64,000 nucleotides of DNA from Eikenella corrodens (lineage in GTDB: Bacteria > Pseudomonadota > Gammaproteobacteria > Burkholderiales > Neisseriaceae), in the NCBI RefSeq assembly GCF_900187105.1, contig NZ_LT906482.1, positions 868,001 through 932,000 on the forward strand. Direction: 5' to 3'. Below, in pieces: positions 25,461 to 36,381 of this stretch; position 1 is the stretch's first letter; the number at the start of each line of letters is the position of its first letter. The notes under the pieces are model-generated. The model did not search any database. It saw only the letters and a list, made by a program, of their open reading frames with translations, and had not been told where the DNA came from. The translations under genes were made by a program, and so were the position numbers.

Positions 25461-26846
25461 ATGTCTGCCAACCGTACCCAAGAAATCATCTTCGACCGCA
25501 AGCTTATCGCCTCCCTGCCTGCCAACGGCCCGCGCTACACCTCCTACCCCACCGCCGACCGCTTCCACACAGGCTTTACCGCCGAAGACTACATCCAAGC
25601 CGTGCAAAACCGCACGCCCGGCCCCCTCTCGCTCTATATCCACATCCCCTTCTGCAACACCATCTGCTACTACTGCGGCTGCAACAAAATCATCACCAAA
25701 GACACCACCCGCGCCGACCAATACCTAGGCTACCTGAAAAAAGAATTCGCCCTGCAGGCCGAACTCCTGCAAGGCAAGCCCGAATTGGCGCAGCTGCACT
25801 TCGGCGGCGGCACCCCCACCTTCCTCTCCGATGCCCAGCTCAATTTCGTATTCAGCCTTATCCGCGAGCACTTCACCCTGATGCCGCAAGGCGAATACTC
25901 CATCGAAATCGACCCGCGCAAAGTAAGCCGCGAAACCGTGCTGTTTCTCGGCTCGCTCGGCTTCAACCGCATGAGCGTGGGCATTCAGGATTTCGACCAG
26001 CAAGTGCAGCAAGCCGTAAACCGCATCCAGAGCGAAGAAGAAACCCGTGTGGTGATCGATGCCGCCCGCGAAGCCGGCTTCCAATCCGTGAGCGTCGATT
26101 TGATTTACGGCCTGCCGCACCAAACCCCCGCCACCATGCAGCAAACGCTGGATAAAGTGCTCGCCCTCGCCCCCGACCGGCTGGCAGTTTACCACTACGC
26201 CCACCTGCCGCACATCTTCAAACCCCAGCGCCGCATCGACACCAATGCCGTGCCCGACAGCAACACCAAGCTCGACATGCTCCAGCAAATCGTGCAGCGG
26301 CTGGGCAGCGAAGGCTACGTCTTCATCGGCATGGACCATTTCGCCAAGCCCCAAGACGAACTCGCCGTTGCCCTGCGCGAAGGCCGCCTGCAACGCAACT
26401 TCCAAGGCTATTCCACCCACGCCGATTGCGACCTCATCGCCGTCGGCCTCTCCTCCATCGGCAAAATCGGCCGCATCTACAGCCAAAACCAGCGCCAGCT
26501 CGAAGCCTACTATGCCGACCTCGATGCCGGCCGGCTGCCCTTGTTCCGCGGCTACCTGCTCGACGAAGACGACCTGCTGCGCCGCCGCCTCATCCAAGAC
26601 CTCATGTGCCGCTTCGGCCTCGAGTTTGCCGATTACGAAGCCGAATGCCGCCAGCCCTTCGCCCAATATTTCGCCGCCGAGCTGGCCGATATGACCACCC
26701 TCGCCGCCAAAGGCCTGGTTGAGCTCCATACAACCGGCCTAACCGTCACCCCAAAAGGCCGCTTCCTCATCCGCAACATCGCCATGGTGTTCGACTGCCA
26801 CCTACGTTCCCGCGACACCGCCGCCAAGTATTCGCAAACCGTGTAA
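25461..26846 (+). CDS. hemN: Oxygen-independent coproporphyrinogen III oxidase
   Basis: A 461-residue radical-SAM enzyme of standard HemN length. The cluster motif FCNTICYYCGC gives C65, C69 and C72, with C74 as the extra conserved cysteine. The upstream GPRYTSYPTADRF and downstream HFGGGTPTFLS and FNRMSVGIQDFD are HemN-specific. It decarboxylates coproporphyrinogen III to protoporphyrinogen IX without oxygen. Divergent orientation from fnr suggests anaerobic induction. An exact Eikenella DUS at about 25729 encodes GYLK. Confidence 0.96.
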   Translation: MSANRTQEIIFDRKLIASLPANGPRYTSYPTADRFHTGFTAEDYIQAVQNRTPGPLSLYIHIPFCNTICYYCGCNKIITKDTTRADQYLGYLKKEFALQAELLQGKPELAQLHFGGGTPTFLSDAQLNFVFSLIREHFTLMPQGEYSIEIDPRKVSRETVLFLGSLGFNRMSVGIQDFDQQVQQAVNRIQSEEETRVVIDAAREAGFQSVSVDLIYGLPHQTPATMQQTLDKVLALAPDRLAVYHYAHLPHIFKPQRRIDTNAVPDSNTKLDMLQQIVQRLGSEGYVFIGMDHFAKPQDELAVALREGRLQRNFQGYSTHADCDLIAVGLSSIGKIGRIYSQNQRQLEAYYADLDAGRLPLFRGYLLDEDDLLRRRLIQDLMCRFGLEFADYEAECRQPFAQYFAAELADMTTLAAKGLVELHTTGLTVTPKGRFLIRNIAMVFDCHLRSRDTAAKYSQTV

Positions 26847-26968
26847 ATAAGGTTTCAGGTAGCCTTTATCTGGCAAACAAAGGCTACCTGAAAACATAAG
26901 CTGCAAGGCAAGCAAAGCATAGTGGATAAAACGAATGGGCTAGGCAGCGAGCCGCAGGCAGGCCAGCC

Positions 26969-27007
26969 GGTATGGCAAGGCAGCAGCATCCTTATTTCCA
27001 TTCGCTA
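26969..27007 (+). repeat. Dispersed repeat, copy 1
   Basis: The stretch GTATGGCAAGGC, AGCAGCATCC, TTATTTCCATTCGCTA recurs at 53309-53355, where a 10-base insertion splits it. It lies upstream of rnc between outward-facing DUS. TATAAT directly follows (near 27006), so it may carry a promoter. Confidence 0.6.
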
Positions 27008-27111
27008 TAATCCGCCACTTTTCAGGTAGCCTCTCGCAAACCGCATAGAGGCTACCTGAAAATCATCTATTGCCTGCGCCGCACCGCCAAACCCGATATA
27101 ATCCCGCCATC

Positions 27112-27885
27112 ATGAGCAAACCCACCGCCAAACCCCGCAAGATCCCGAAGCCCGATCCGCGCCGCGCCCGGGCCGGCGAAGAGCTGCAACGCCATCTCGG
27201 CCACAGCTTCCAAAATCCCCGCCTCTTCGAGCAGGCGCTTACTCACCGCAGCTACAGCGCCCAAAACAACGAACGCTTCGAGTTTGTCGGCGACGCCATC
27301 CTAGATTACAGCGTGGCCAAAATGCTGTTCGACGCCTTCCCCGGCTATAGCGAAGGCGAACTCTCCCGCCTGCGCGCCAATTTGGTCAACCAAGACGTGC
27401 TCGCCGAAATCGCCCGCAGCATGGGCGTGGGCGACGCGCTTTATTTGGGCGTGGGCGAACTCAAAAGCGGCGGTTTCGACCGCCCCTCCATCCTGGCCGA
27501 CGCCGTGGAAGCCCTGCTGGCCGCCATCAGCTTCGATGCCGATTTCGCCGCCGCCGAGCAAACCGTGCGCCGCCTGTTTGCCCGGCGCATTGCCAACATC
27601 GACTTAAGCAACCAGGGCAAAGACCCGAAAACCCTGCTTCAAGAAGCCCTGCAAGCCCGCCGCCTGCCCCTGCCCAAATACCGCATTGAACACCAGTCCG
27701 GCGAGGGCTGTGATGCCCGTTTCGATATCGCCTGCGATCTGGGCGAACTCGCCCACATCACCCGCGCCCAAGCCGCCAGCCGCCGCGCCGCCGAACAAGC
27801 TGCGGCCAAAGAGGCGCTGGATTGGCTGCAGGAACATCACCCCCTGCCCGGCAAAAACAAAAAACACCGCCAATCCCGTGCCTGA
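27112..27885 (+). CDS. rnc: Ribonuclease III
   Basis: A 257-residue RNase III. The start at 27112 (MSKPTAKP) leaves a basic N-terminal tail. The endonuclease domain has the signature NERFEFVGDAILDYSVAKML (metal-binding Glu and Asp) and later ILADAVEALLAAISFD. A dsRNA-binding domain follows (DPKTLLQEALQARRLPLPKY ... RAAEQAAAKEAL). It processes rRNA precursors and cleaves sense-antisense duplexes. It lies two genes upstream of era, an old association, with a small unknown gene between. Confidence 0.95.
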   Translation: MSKPTAKPRKIPKPDPRRARAGEELQRHLGHSFQNPRLFEQALTHRSYSAQNNERFEFVGDAILDYSVAKMLFDAFPGYSEGELSRLRANLVNQDVLAEIARSMGVGDALYLGVGELKSGGFDRPSILADAVEALLAAISFDADFAAAEQTVRRLFARRIANIDLSNQGKDPKTLLQEALQARRLPLPKYRIEHQSGEGCDARFDIACDLGELAHITRAQAASRRAAEQAAAKEALDWLQEHHPLPGKNKKHRQSRA

Positions 27886-28022
27886 ATCGCTGCTGATGCC
27901 GCTATCATTCAGGCCAATAATATTTGAGCTAATACAAACAAGCCTTACAGGCAGGATTTACCGACAGAAAACGGCATGCTATATATTAGCCACTCATTTT
28001 CAACTTAATAAAGGATTCAATC

Positions 28023-28454
28023 ATGGTTTTTGTGTTCAGCGTCTTATTCGGCGCATTTATCGGCATTTTCTTCCTATGGTTCTCCTCCAAAAACGCGGTA
28101 AAAGACTATCCCGAGCTGCGCATCCACGTGCCGGAAGGTGCGGAAAACTCACCCGAATGGCAAGCTTGGGCACAGGAGAACGGCTATAAACTGAACGACA
28201 AAGGCGTGTGGGCCAAAGGCACCGGCATGCTCACCAGCGCCACCGAAATCCGCTTTGAAGGCAACGATATGTTGGTGCAGGAGTGCATCAACTTCCTGCT
28301 CGGCATCAACCGCTTCGCCATCAACGCCCCCATTCTGGCCGGCAAACCCGTGCGCATGGTGAAAATCAAAGCGCTGAACAAACTCATGGCACAGTGGAAT
28401 CTGCCCGAAATCGTGTTCGGCAACCCAGAAGACAAAGTTCGCATTAAAAACTAA
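28023..28454 (+). CDS. Unknown small membrane-anchored protein between rnc and era
   Basis: I do not recognise this 143-residue protein. It begins with a hydrophobic segment (MVFVFSVLFGAFIGIFFLWF), probably a single anchor. A soluble part follows with GAENSPEWQAWAQENGYKLNDKGVWAKGTGMLTSATEIRFEGNDMLVQE and a basic region near residues 105-120. No catalytic motif was seen. AAAGGATTCAATC precedes the ATG. Codon use matches its neighbours. Position between rnc and era hints at shared transcription only. Confidence 0.75.
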   Translation: MVFVFSVLFGAFIGIFFLWFSSKNAVKDYPELRIHVPEGAENSPEWQAWAQENGYKLNDKGVWAKGTGMLTSATEIRFEGNDMLVQECINFLLGINRFAINAPILAGKPVRMVKIKALNKLMAQWNLPEIVFGNPEDKVRIKN

Positions 28455-28539
28455 GCCGCTACATTTTAGCTTTGTTGAAGCCCACGTTTTCAGGTAGCCT
28501 ATTGAGCATTCCGCACAGGCTACCTGAAAATATATCCAT

Positions 28540-29454
28540 ATGAACAACATGAATTATTCCAACACCAAACATCCAACCGCCTTCCGCTGCGGCTTCGTGG
28601 CCATCGTTGGCCGGCCGAACGTGGGCAAATCCACGCTGATGAACCACCTCATCGGCCAGAAAATCAGCATCACCAGCAAGAAGGCCCAAACCACTCGCCA
28701 CAAAATCACCGGCGTTTATACCGATGAGCGCAGCCAGTTCATCTTCGTGGACACCCCCGGCTTCCAAACCCGCCACCGCAACGCGCTCAACGACCGGCTC
28801 AACCAAAACGTTACCGAAGCCATCGGCGGCGTAGATGTGGTGGCTTTCGTGGTGGAAGCCATGCGTTTCAGCGAAGCCGACCGCGCCGTGATCCGCCTGC
28901 TGCCCAAACACCTGCCCGTGATTTTGGTGGTGAACAAAATCGACCGCGCCAACAGCAAGGCCGAATTGGAAGAATTTATCGAAACCGTGTGCCGAGAGTT
29001 TGATTTTGCTGGCGCGGAAGCCGTGAGCGCCAAACATGGGCTGCGCATCGGCGAGCTGCTCGCCCGGCTGCGCCCCCACCTGCCCGAAAGTGTGCCGCTC
29101 TACCCCGAAGACGCGGTAACCGATCGCTCTGCCCGCTTCCTGGCCGCCGAAATCGTGCGCGAAAAGCTGTTCCGCCACCTCGGCGAAGAGCTGCCCTATG
29201 CCGCCAACGTGGCGGTAGAACAATTTGAAGAAGAAGACGGGCTATACCGCATCTACATCGCCGTGTTGGTGGATAAAGACGGCCAAAAGGCCATCATCAT
29301 CGGCAAAGGCGGCGAAAAACTGAAAAAAATCTCCACCGAAGCCCGGCTGGATATGGAAAAACTGTTTGAAACCAAGGTATTCCTCAAGGTTTGGGTGAAA
29401 GTGAAATCCGGCTGGGCGGATGATGCCCGCTTCCTGCAGGAATTCGGGCTGTAG
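28540..29454 (+). CDS. era: GTPase Era
   Basis: A 304-residue GTPase with G1 GRPNVGKSTL, G2 region KAQTTRHKITGVYT, G3 DTPGFQ, G4 NKID and the C-terminal KH RNA-binding domain (IIIGKGGEKLKKISTEARLDMEKLF). Era binds the 3' end of 16S rRNA and helps assemble the 30S subunit. The start may be 28540 or the Met three codons later. The leader holds an outward-facing pair of Eikenella DUS (about 28488-28527). Confidence 0.96.
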   Translation: MNNMNYSNTKHPTAFRCGFVAIVGRPNVGKSTLMNHLIGQKISITSKKAQTTRHKITGVYTDERSQFIFVDTPGFQTRHRNALNDRLNQNVTEAIGGVDVVAFVVEAMRFSEADRAVIRLLPKHLPVILVVNKIDRANSKAELEEFIETVCREFDFAGAEAVSAKHGLRIGELLARLRPHLPESVPLYPEDAVTDRSARFLAAEIVREKLFRHLGEELPYAANVAVEQFEEEDGLYRIYIAVLVDKDGQKAIIIGKGGEKLKKISTEARLDMEKLFETKVFLKVWVKVKSGWADDARFLQEFGL

Positions 29455-29564
29455 GGATGCTTCGTTGAAGCGCATGCTTTCAGGTAGCCTCAACATTTCT
29501 GCCCGCCTGCCACCTATATCAACCAAACACCACATTTCACCCAACCATCCCCACCGGAGGCAAT

Positions 29565-29933
29565 ATGTCGAACCCCATCACCCCCGAAGCCGCCCAAGCA
29601 CGCATCGACCGCATTCAATCCCTCTACCGCGAATGGGAGCGCCTGTTGCCCGAGTTGGAAGCCGCTCAGGAGCAATGGCAGCACGCCATGCAGCTGATGC
29701 GCGAAATGTCTGATTTCTACGACCGCGAATATATGCCGCTGCACCAAGCCATCGAAAGCGGCCTGCCCGTTTCCCTGGCCACCGAAGGCGAATACAGCAT
29801 CATGAGCGAAGACGCCCTATGGAACGCCTTCCAGCAGCAATACGACCTGGCCTGGGCCTGGCTGCGCGCCGCCACCCGCGAGCTCGATCCGCAAAACCGC
29901 TTCCACTTCGATCCAGCAGCAACCGATGAATAA
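29565..29933 (+). CDS. DUF4298 protein
   Basis: A 122-residue helical protein matching DUF4298: IDRIQSLYREWERLLPELEAAQEQW, then MREMSDFYDREYMPLHQAIESG and the C-terminal LWNAFQQQYDLAWAWLRAATRELDP. It has no signal peptide, and its function is unknown. GGAGG lies six bases before the ATG. It sits after era and ends at a DUS hairpin shared with convergent purB. Confidence 0.82.
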   Translation: MSNPITPEAAQARIDRIQSLYREWERLLPELEAAQEQWQHAMQLMREMSDFYDREYMPLHQAIESGLPVSLATEGEYSIMSEDALWNAFQQQYDLAWAWLRAATRELDPQNRFHFDPAATDE

Positions 29934-29935
29934 AC

Positions 29936-29968
29936 AAAGGCTACCTGAAAGTTTCAGGTAGCCTTTTT
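29936..29968. terminator. Tight DUS-pair terminator
   Basis: AAAGGCTACCTGAAA (29936-29950) and TTTCAGGTAGCCTTT (29952-29966) are perfect inverted copies one base apart, followed by TTs, between convergent DUF4298 and purB genes. The minimal loop means the inner A/T pairs must open. Confidence 0.8.
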
Positions 29969-29989
29969 GTTGGATGTCAGCAGGCGGCC

Positions 29990-31980
<1,991 letters not shown>

Positions 31981-32325
31981 ATGAGCCGCTTTATCCGTCA
32001 AACCCTAACCAGCCCGGATGCCCTTGCCATCAGCGTGAATTTATCCCGCATCAAAACCCCGCACAACCTGATGCAGCGCATGCAGGAAGCCTTCGAGCTG
32101 CCCGCCTATTTTAGCGGCGGCCTCGATTCGCTCAACGACTGTATGCGCGACTTGGGCTGGCTGCCGCAACGCGAAATCCACATCGCCTTTTGCGGCCTGG
32201 CCGACCTCAAGCAACGCCAGCCCAAACTGTTTGCCAGCATTGCCGACTGCCTGGAACTGTACCGCGATTATTGGCATGGCAACCCGCAGGAGCATAAAAT
32301 CGTGCGGATTTCGATAGCGGATTAA
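31981..32325 (+). CDS. Barstar-family protein, orphan
   Basis: A 114-residue protein with the barstar fold signature: RIKTPHNLMQRMQEAFELPAYFSGGLDSLNDCMRDLGWLP, corresponding to the barnase-binding helix and loop (aromatic-Phe-Ser/Gly-Gly-Leu-Asp-Ser-Leu-x-Asp). The C-terminal strand HKIVRISIAD completes the fold. Barstar inhibits barnase-type ribonucleases by plugging the active site. No barnase-like gene is visible nearby, so it is either an immunity protein against a foreign toxin or has another partner. Confidence 0.85.
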   Translation: MSRFIRQTLTSPDALAISVNLSRIKTPHNLMQRMQEAFELPAYFSGGLDSLNDCMRDLGWLPQREIHIAFCGLADLKQRQPKLFASIADCLELYRDYWHGNPQEHKIVRISIAD

Positions 32326-32402
32326 ACCGCCAACCGCTCCCCATTTAAACGTCGTTGAAGCTCATGCTTTAGCGCCCAAACACCGTTTTCAGGTAGCCTT
32401 TT

Positions 32403-34106
32403 ATGACCTTTACCCTTCCCGTCCTGCTTATCGCCTGCTTCGCCGCCGCCCTACTGTGCGCACTCATCGTTTGGCTGTGGCAAAACGCCCGCCACCAAGC
32501 CGCGCAACACCGCCACCAGCAAGAAGCCGACCGCCTGCAACACCAGCTCGCCCTGCAACAGCAAGTCTGTCAGCAAAACGAACAGCAACTCGGCCACACC
32601 GCCCAAAGCCTGGCCGACAGCCAACAGCAGCTTTCTGCTGCCCGCCAAGCCGCACAGGATTACCAAACCCACGCCGCCGCCGCCGAGCAATCAGTGCAAC
32701 ATTTCACCAACCGCCTGGCCGAAGCGGCCGAACGGCAGCAACAGCTATTGCGCGAGCTCGCCGCTGCCAAGCAGCAATCCGCCGCCGAACAAGAAGAAGC
32801 CCAAAGCTGGCAAACCCGCGCCGTGGCTGCCGAACAATCCAAACAACACCTCGACCGCCAACTGGCCGAAGCTGCCGAACGGCAACAGCAGCTCCAACAG
32901 CGCTACGAAACCGCCCGCCAAGAGCTGGCCGCCAGCCGCCTGCAGCACGAGCGCGTGCAAACCCAAATCGAACAGCAGCAGCAAGCCCACGCCGAACAAA
33001 TCGCCCTGCTCAACCAAGCCCGCCAAAACTTGGGCGAACAATTCCAAAACCTCGCCAACCAAATCCTCGAAGAAAAAAGCCGCCGTTTTTCCGAGCAAAA
33101 CCGCCAAGAGCTCGACCAACTGCTCAATCCCTTGAGCGAAAAACTGCAAGGCTTCAGCCAACTCGTACAAAATACCTACGAAAAAGAAGCCAAAGAGCGG
33201 CTCACGCTGGAAAACGAGCTCAAACGCCTGCAACAGCTCAACGCCCGGCTGCACCAAGATGCCCAAGCCCTCACCCAAGCCCTCACCGGCAGCCGCAACA
33301 AAAGCCAGGGCAATTGGGGCGAGATGATTCTGGAAAAAGTGCTGGAAAACTCCGGCCTGGTGAAAGGGCGCGAATACTTCGTGCAAAGCGGCGGCCGCCA
33401 AACCGACAGCGACGGTGAAAGCCGCTACCTCCAGCCCGACGTGCTCATCAACCTGCCCGACAACAAACAAATCATCGTCGATTCCAAAGTATCGCTCACC
33501 GCCTACGTGCGCTACACCCGCGCCGAAAGCCCCGAAGCCGCCGAAGCCGAGCTCGCCGCCCACCTCGCCTCGATACACCAGCACATCAAAGAGCTCGCCG
33601 CCAAACGCTACGATGAAATCCAAGGCCTGGTATCGCTCGATTTCGTCTTCATGTTCGTACCCGTAGAGCCCGCCTACCTGCTCGCCCTGCAACAAGACCC
33701 CGAGCTCTTCCAAACCTGTTTCGACCAACGCATCATCCTGGTCGGCCCCAGCACGCTTCTGGCCACCCTGCGCACCGTGGCCAACATCTGGCGGCACGAA
33801 TACCAAAACCGCCATGCCCTGCAGATTGCCAGCGAAGGCGGCAAACTCTACGATAAATTCGTCGGCTTCGTGGAAACCCTGGAAAAAGTGGGCAAAAACC
33901 TCCAGCAGGCGCAAGATAGCTACCAAACCGCCTACAAACAGCTCTACAGCGGCCGCGGCAACCTGGTCGACCGCGTGGAAAAACTGCGCCAAATGGGCGT
34001 GAAAGCCGGCAAACGGCTCGATGCGCAGCTGGTGGAGCAAGCCGGCAGCGAAGGGGCGGAGATGCTGGAAGACAAAACAGACGGCGGGCATCCAGAGGCT
34101 ACCTGA
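32403..34106 (+). CDS. rmuC: DNA recombination protein RmuC
   Basis: A 567-residue protein. An N-terminal membrane anchor (FTLPVLLIACFAAALLCALIVWLW) is followed by a very long Gln/Ala/Glu coiled coil (about residues 30-300). The RmuC nuclease-like domain then appears as SRNKSQGNWGEMILEKVLENSGLVKGREY, LQPDVLINLPDNKQIIVDSKVSL and LVSLDFVFMFVPVEPAYL. The D-x-K context IIVDSKVSL is the restriction-nuclease-like core. RmuC limits inversions at repeats. The gene starts right after an Eikenella DUS. The coiled coil is longer than in E. coli. Confidence 0.94.
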   Translation: MTFTLPVLLIACFAAALLCALIVWLWQNARHQAAQHRHQQEADRLQHQLALQQQVCQQNEQQLGHTAQSLADSQQQLSAARQAAQDYQTHAAAAEQSVQHFTNRLAEAAERQQQLLRELAAAKQQSAAEQEEAQSWQTRAVAAEQSKQHLDRQLAEAAERQQQLQQRYETARQELAASRLQHERVQTQIEQQQQAHAEQIALLNQARQNLGEQFQNLANQILEEKSRRFSEQNRQELDQLLNPLSEKLQGFSQLVQNTYEKEAKERLTLENELKRLQQLNARLHQDAQALTQALTGSRNKSQGNWGEMILEKVLENSGLVKGREYFVQSGGRQTDSDGESRYLQPDVLINLPDNKQIIVDSKVSLTAYVRYTRAESPEAAEAELAAHLASIHQHIKELAAKRYDEIQGLVSLDFVFMFVPVEPAYLLALQQDPELFQTCFDQRIILVGPSTLLATLRTVANIWRHEYQNRHALQIASEGGKLYDKFVGFVETLEKVGKNLQQAQDSYQTAYKQLYSGRGNLVDRVEKLRQMGVKAGKRLDAQLVEQAGSEGAEMLEDKTDGGHPEAT

Positions 34107-34235
34107 AAAAGCAACAATGTCTTGGCAAAGCCAGCACACAAGCCGCAACGAAGCGAAAACAATCCCATCCGATTTTCAGGTAGCCTTTTCCCCCTTTTGT
34201 TAAAATCCCGTTTTCCCACCGTTTCCCGCCCCATC

Positions 34236-35900
34236 ATGAAACTCCTCGCCGTCATCCCCCACTACCGACATCTCGACACGCTGCCGCAGGTGGTTTCCGC
34301 CCTGCGAGATTGCGGCCTGCCCGTTTTGGTGGTGGACGACGGCTCGGGCGAAGACTGCCGCGCCGGTTTGGAGGCCTTGCGTGAAGAAGGCGTTCAAGTA
34401 GCCTTCCGCCCGGTGAACGGCGGTAAAGGCAGTGCGATGAAATGGGGTTTCAAATTGGCGGCGGAGCAAGGTTTCAGCCACATTTTGCAGATTGATGCCG
34501 ACGCGCAGCACAGCTTTGCCGACATCCCGCGCTTTATCGAAACCGCACAGTCGCAGCCGCAAGCCGTGGTATGCGGGCGGCCGGTGTACGGCGGCGACGT
34601 GCCCAAATCGCGGCTCTACGGCCGCAAAATCACCGATTTTTGGAACGTGCTGCACACTTGGTCGTTCGACATCAAAGACGGCATGTGCGGCTTCCGCGTT
34701 TATCCGCTGGATGCTGTCCTGCCCATCCAATACGGCGGTGCCGTCATCGGCGAGCGCATGGATTTCGACAACGAAATCCTCATCCGACTGCATTGGGCGG
34801 GCGTACCCCTCGTTTGGCTCAACACGCCCGTGCGCTACGCAGAGGGCGGCATCTCGCACTTCAACCTGCGCCGCGACAACCTGCTCATCAGCAAAATGCA
34901 CGCCCGCCTGTTTTGCGGCATGGTTGCCCGCCGCATCGGCCGCCTGTTCAAACGGCCTCAAACGGCACCAACCGAACAGGCGCATTGGTCGGCACAGCGC
35001 GAACGCGGCCACCGTCTCTTCCTCAAAATTACCGAATGGCTGGTGCGCTACCTGCCCCTGTGGCCGGTGCACGGCATTGCCGCCCTTGTTGCCGCCTATT
35101 TCTACCTCACCTCCGCCGCCCAACGCCGCAGCGTGCGCCAATATCAGGGCTACCTGAAAAGCAGTTTTCCCGCCGCACCGCTACCCGTGCGTTTTCCCGT
35201 ATACCGCCAGTTTGCGGCCTTCGGCCAAGCCGTGGCCGACCGCTTCGCCGTGTGGCAGCATAAAATCACCGTGCCCGACCTCGTAGTGGAAGACCCCGAC
35301 AACCTATATGCCGATGTGGACAACCACAATACACGCGGCCAAATCCTTATCTGCTCGCATCTGGGCAACATCGAGGTGTGCCGCGCCCTCGTCTCCCACC
35401 ATCAAGGCTTCAAACTCAACGTGCTCGTGCACAACACCCACGCCGAAGATTTTAACCGCGCCCTCAAAGCCGCCGGCGCCAGCGATTTGCAGCTGATTCA
35501 GGTAGCCGACCTCGACGCGGCAAAAATGCTCCAACTCTCGCAAAAACTCGATGCCGGAGAGTGGCTCGCCATTGCCGCCGACCGCACCCCCGTGCGCGGC
35601 AACAAAACCGTGCCCGTGCAATTCCTCGGCTACACCGCCCATCTGCCGCAAGGCCCCTGGCTGCTCGCCGGCCTCTTACGCGCACCCACCAACACCGTCT
35701 TCGTGTTAAAAGAGCAAGGCCGTTATCATTTATGCCTGAAGCGTTTTCAGACGGCCCCAAGCTGGACAGCCGCCACACGCAAACAAATGATTGAAAACAT
35801 GGCGCAGCAATACGCCGACGTTTTGGCCGCCCACGCCGCGCGCGCACCGCTGCAATGGTTCAACTTCTACGACTTCTGGAGCAACACCCCACATGGCTAA
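34236..35900 (+). CDS. Glycosyltransferase 2 - acyltransferase fusion, aryl-polyene type
   Basis: A 554-residue two-domain protein. Residues 1-225 form a GT-A glycosyltransferase (LAVIPHYRHLDTLPQVVSAL, LVVDDGSG, HILQIDADAQH as D-x-D). Residues about 300-550 resemble LpxL/HtrB-type acyltransferases (ILICSHLGNIEVCRAL, LAIAADRTPVRGNKTV). The same fusion occurs in aryl-polyene (flexirubin-like) clusters, where it helps attach the pigment to a lipid. ATG 34236 begins the conserved domain. It overlaps the thioesterase gene by 8 bases. It holds a near AG-DUS (about 35747, GGCCGTCTGAA) as well as a near Eikenella DUS, hinting at import. Confidence 0.85.
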   Translation: MKLLAVIPHYRHLDTLPQVVSALRDCGLPVLVVDDGSGEDCRAGLEALREEGVQVAFRPVNGGKGSAMKWGFKLAAEQGFSHILQIDADAQHSFADIPRFIETAQSQPQAVVCGRPVYGGDVPKSRLYGRKITDFWNVLHTWSFDIKDGMCGFRVYPLDAVLPIQYGGAVIGERMDFDNEILIRLHWAGVPLVWLNTPVRYAEGGISHFNLRRDNLLISKMHARLFCGMVARRIGRLFKRPQTAPTEQAHWSAQRERGHRLFLKITEWLVRYLPLWPVHGIAALVAAYFYLTSAAQRRSVRQYQGYLKSSFPAAPLPVRFPVYRQFAAFGQAVADRFAVWQHKITVPDLVVEDPDNLYADVDNHNTRGQILICSHLGNIEVCRALVSHHQGFKLNVLVHNTHAEDFNRALKAAGASDLQLIQVADLDAAKMLQLSQKLDAGEWLAIAADRTPVRGNKTVPVQFLGYTAHLPQGPWLLAGLLRAPTNTVFVLKEQGRYHLCLKRFQTAPSWTAATRKQMIENMAQQYADVLAAHAARAPLQWFNFYDFWSNTPHG

Positions 35901-36339
35901 ACATATCTACTGCCGCCACCACACCGAAATCGAAGTCCCCTTTTTCGACGTAGACGTGATGCAGATCGTCTGGCACGGCCACTATGTCAAATACCTCGAA
36001 ATCGCCCGTTGCGCCCTGCTCGATGCCATCGGCTACAACTACACCGTCATGCTCAAACACGGCCACGCCTGGCCAGTGGTAAAGCTCGACCTCAAATACA
36101 TTCGCCCCGCCCGCTTCGGCCAGAAAATCCGCGTGGAGATGGCCGTCACCGAATACGAAAGCTGCCTGCGCATCGACTACACCCTGCGCGACGCAGAAAG
36201 CGGCATCAAACTCACCCAGGCCCACACCACCCAAGTCGTCCAACGCATCGACAACGGCGAAATGCAATTCCAAACCCCCGCAAGCTGGCAAAATGCCGTG
36301 CGGCAATTTGAAGGGTTTGCGCCCTTGGCCAAGGATTGA
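35893..36339 (+). CDS. YbgC-like acyl-CoA/ACP thioesterase
   Basis: A 148-residue hotdog-fold thioesterase. The active-site segment FFDVDVMQIVWHGHYVKYLEIAR carries the catalytic Asp of the 4-hydroxybenzoyl-CoA thioesterase family. VKLDLKYIRPARFGQKIRVEM is the second family motif. The ATG lies inside the end of the glycosyl/acyltransferase gene (8-bp overlap), so the two are coupled. In aryl-polyene clusters a thioesterase of this kind sits beside the same fusion. It ends in a terminator shared with secB. Confidence 0.88.
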   Translation: MAKHIYCRHHTEIEVPFFDVDVMQIVWHGHYVKYLEIARCALLDAIGYNYTVMLKHGHAWPVVKLDLKYIRPARFGQKIRVEMAVTEYESCLRIDYTLRDAESGIKLTQAHTTQVVQRIDNGEMQFQTPASWQNAVRQFEGFAPLAKD

Positions 36340-36381
36340 GGCTACCCGAAAGGCTATTGGAATAATGGTTTCTGCTATAGA

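Noticed and set aside
32745-34148. 467-codon minus-strand frame opposite rmuC
   Set aside because: Typical antisense frame of a GC-rich gene; rmuC has the recognised domain.
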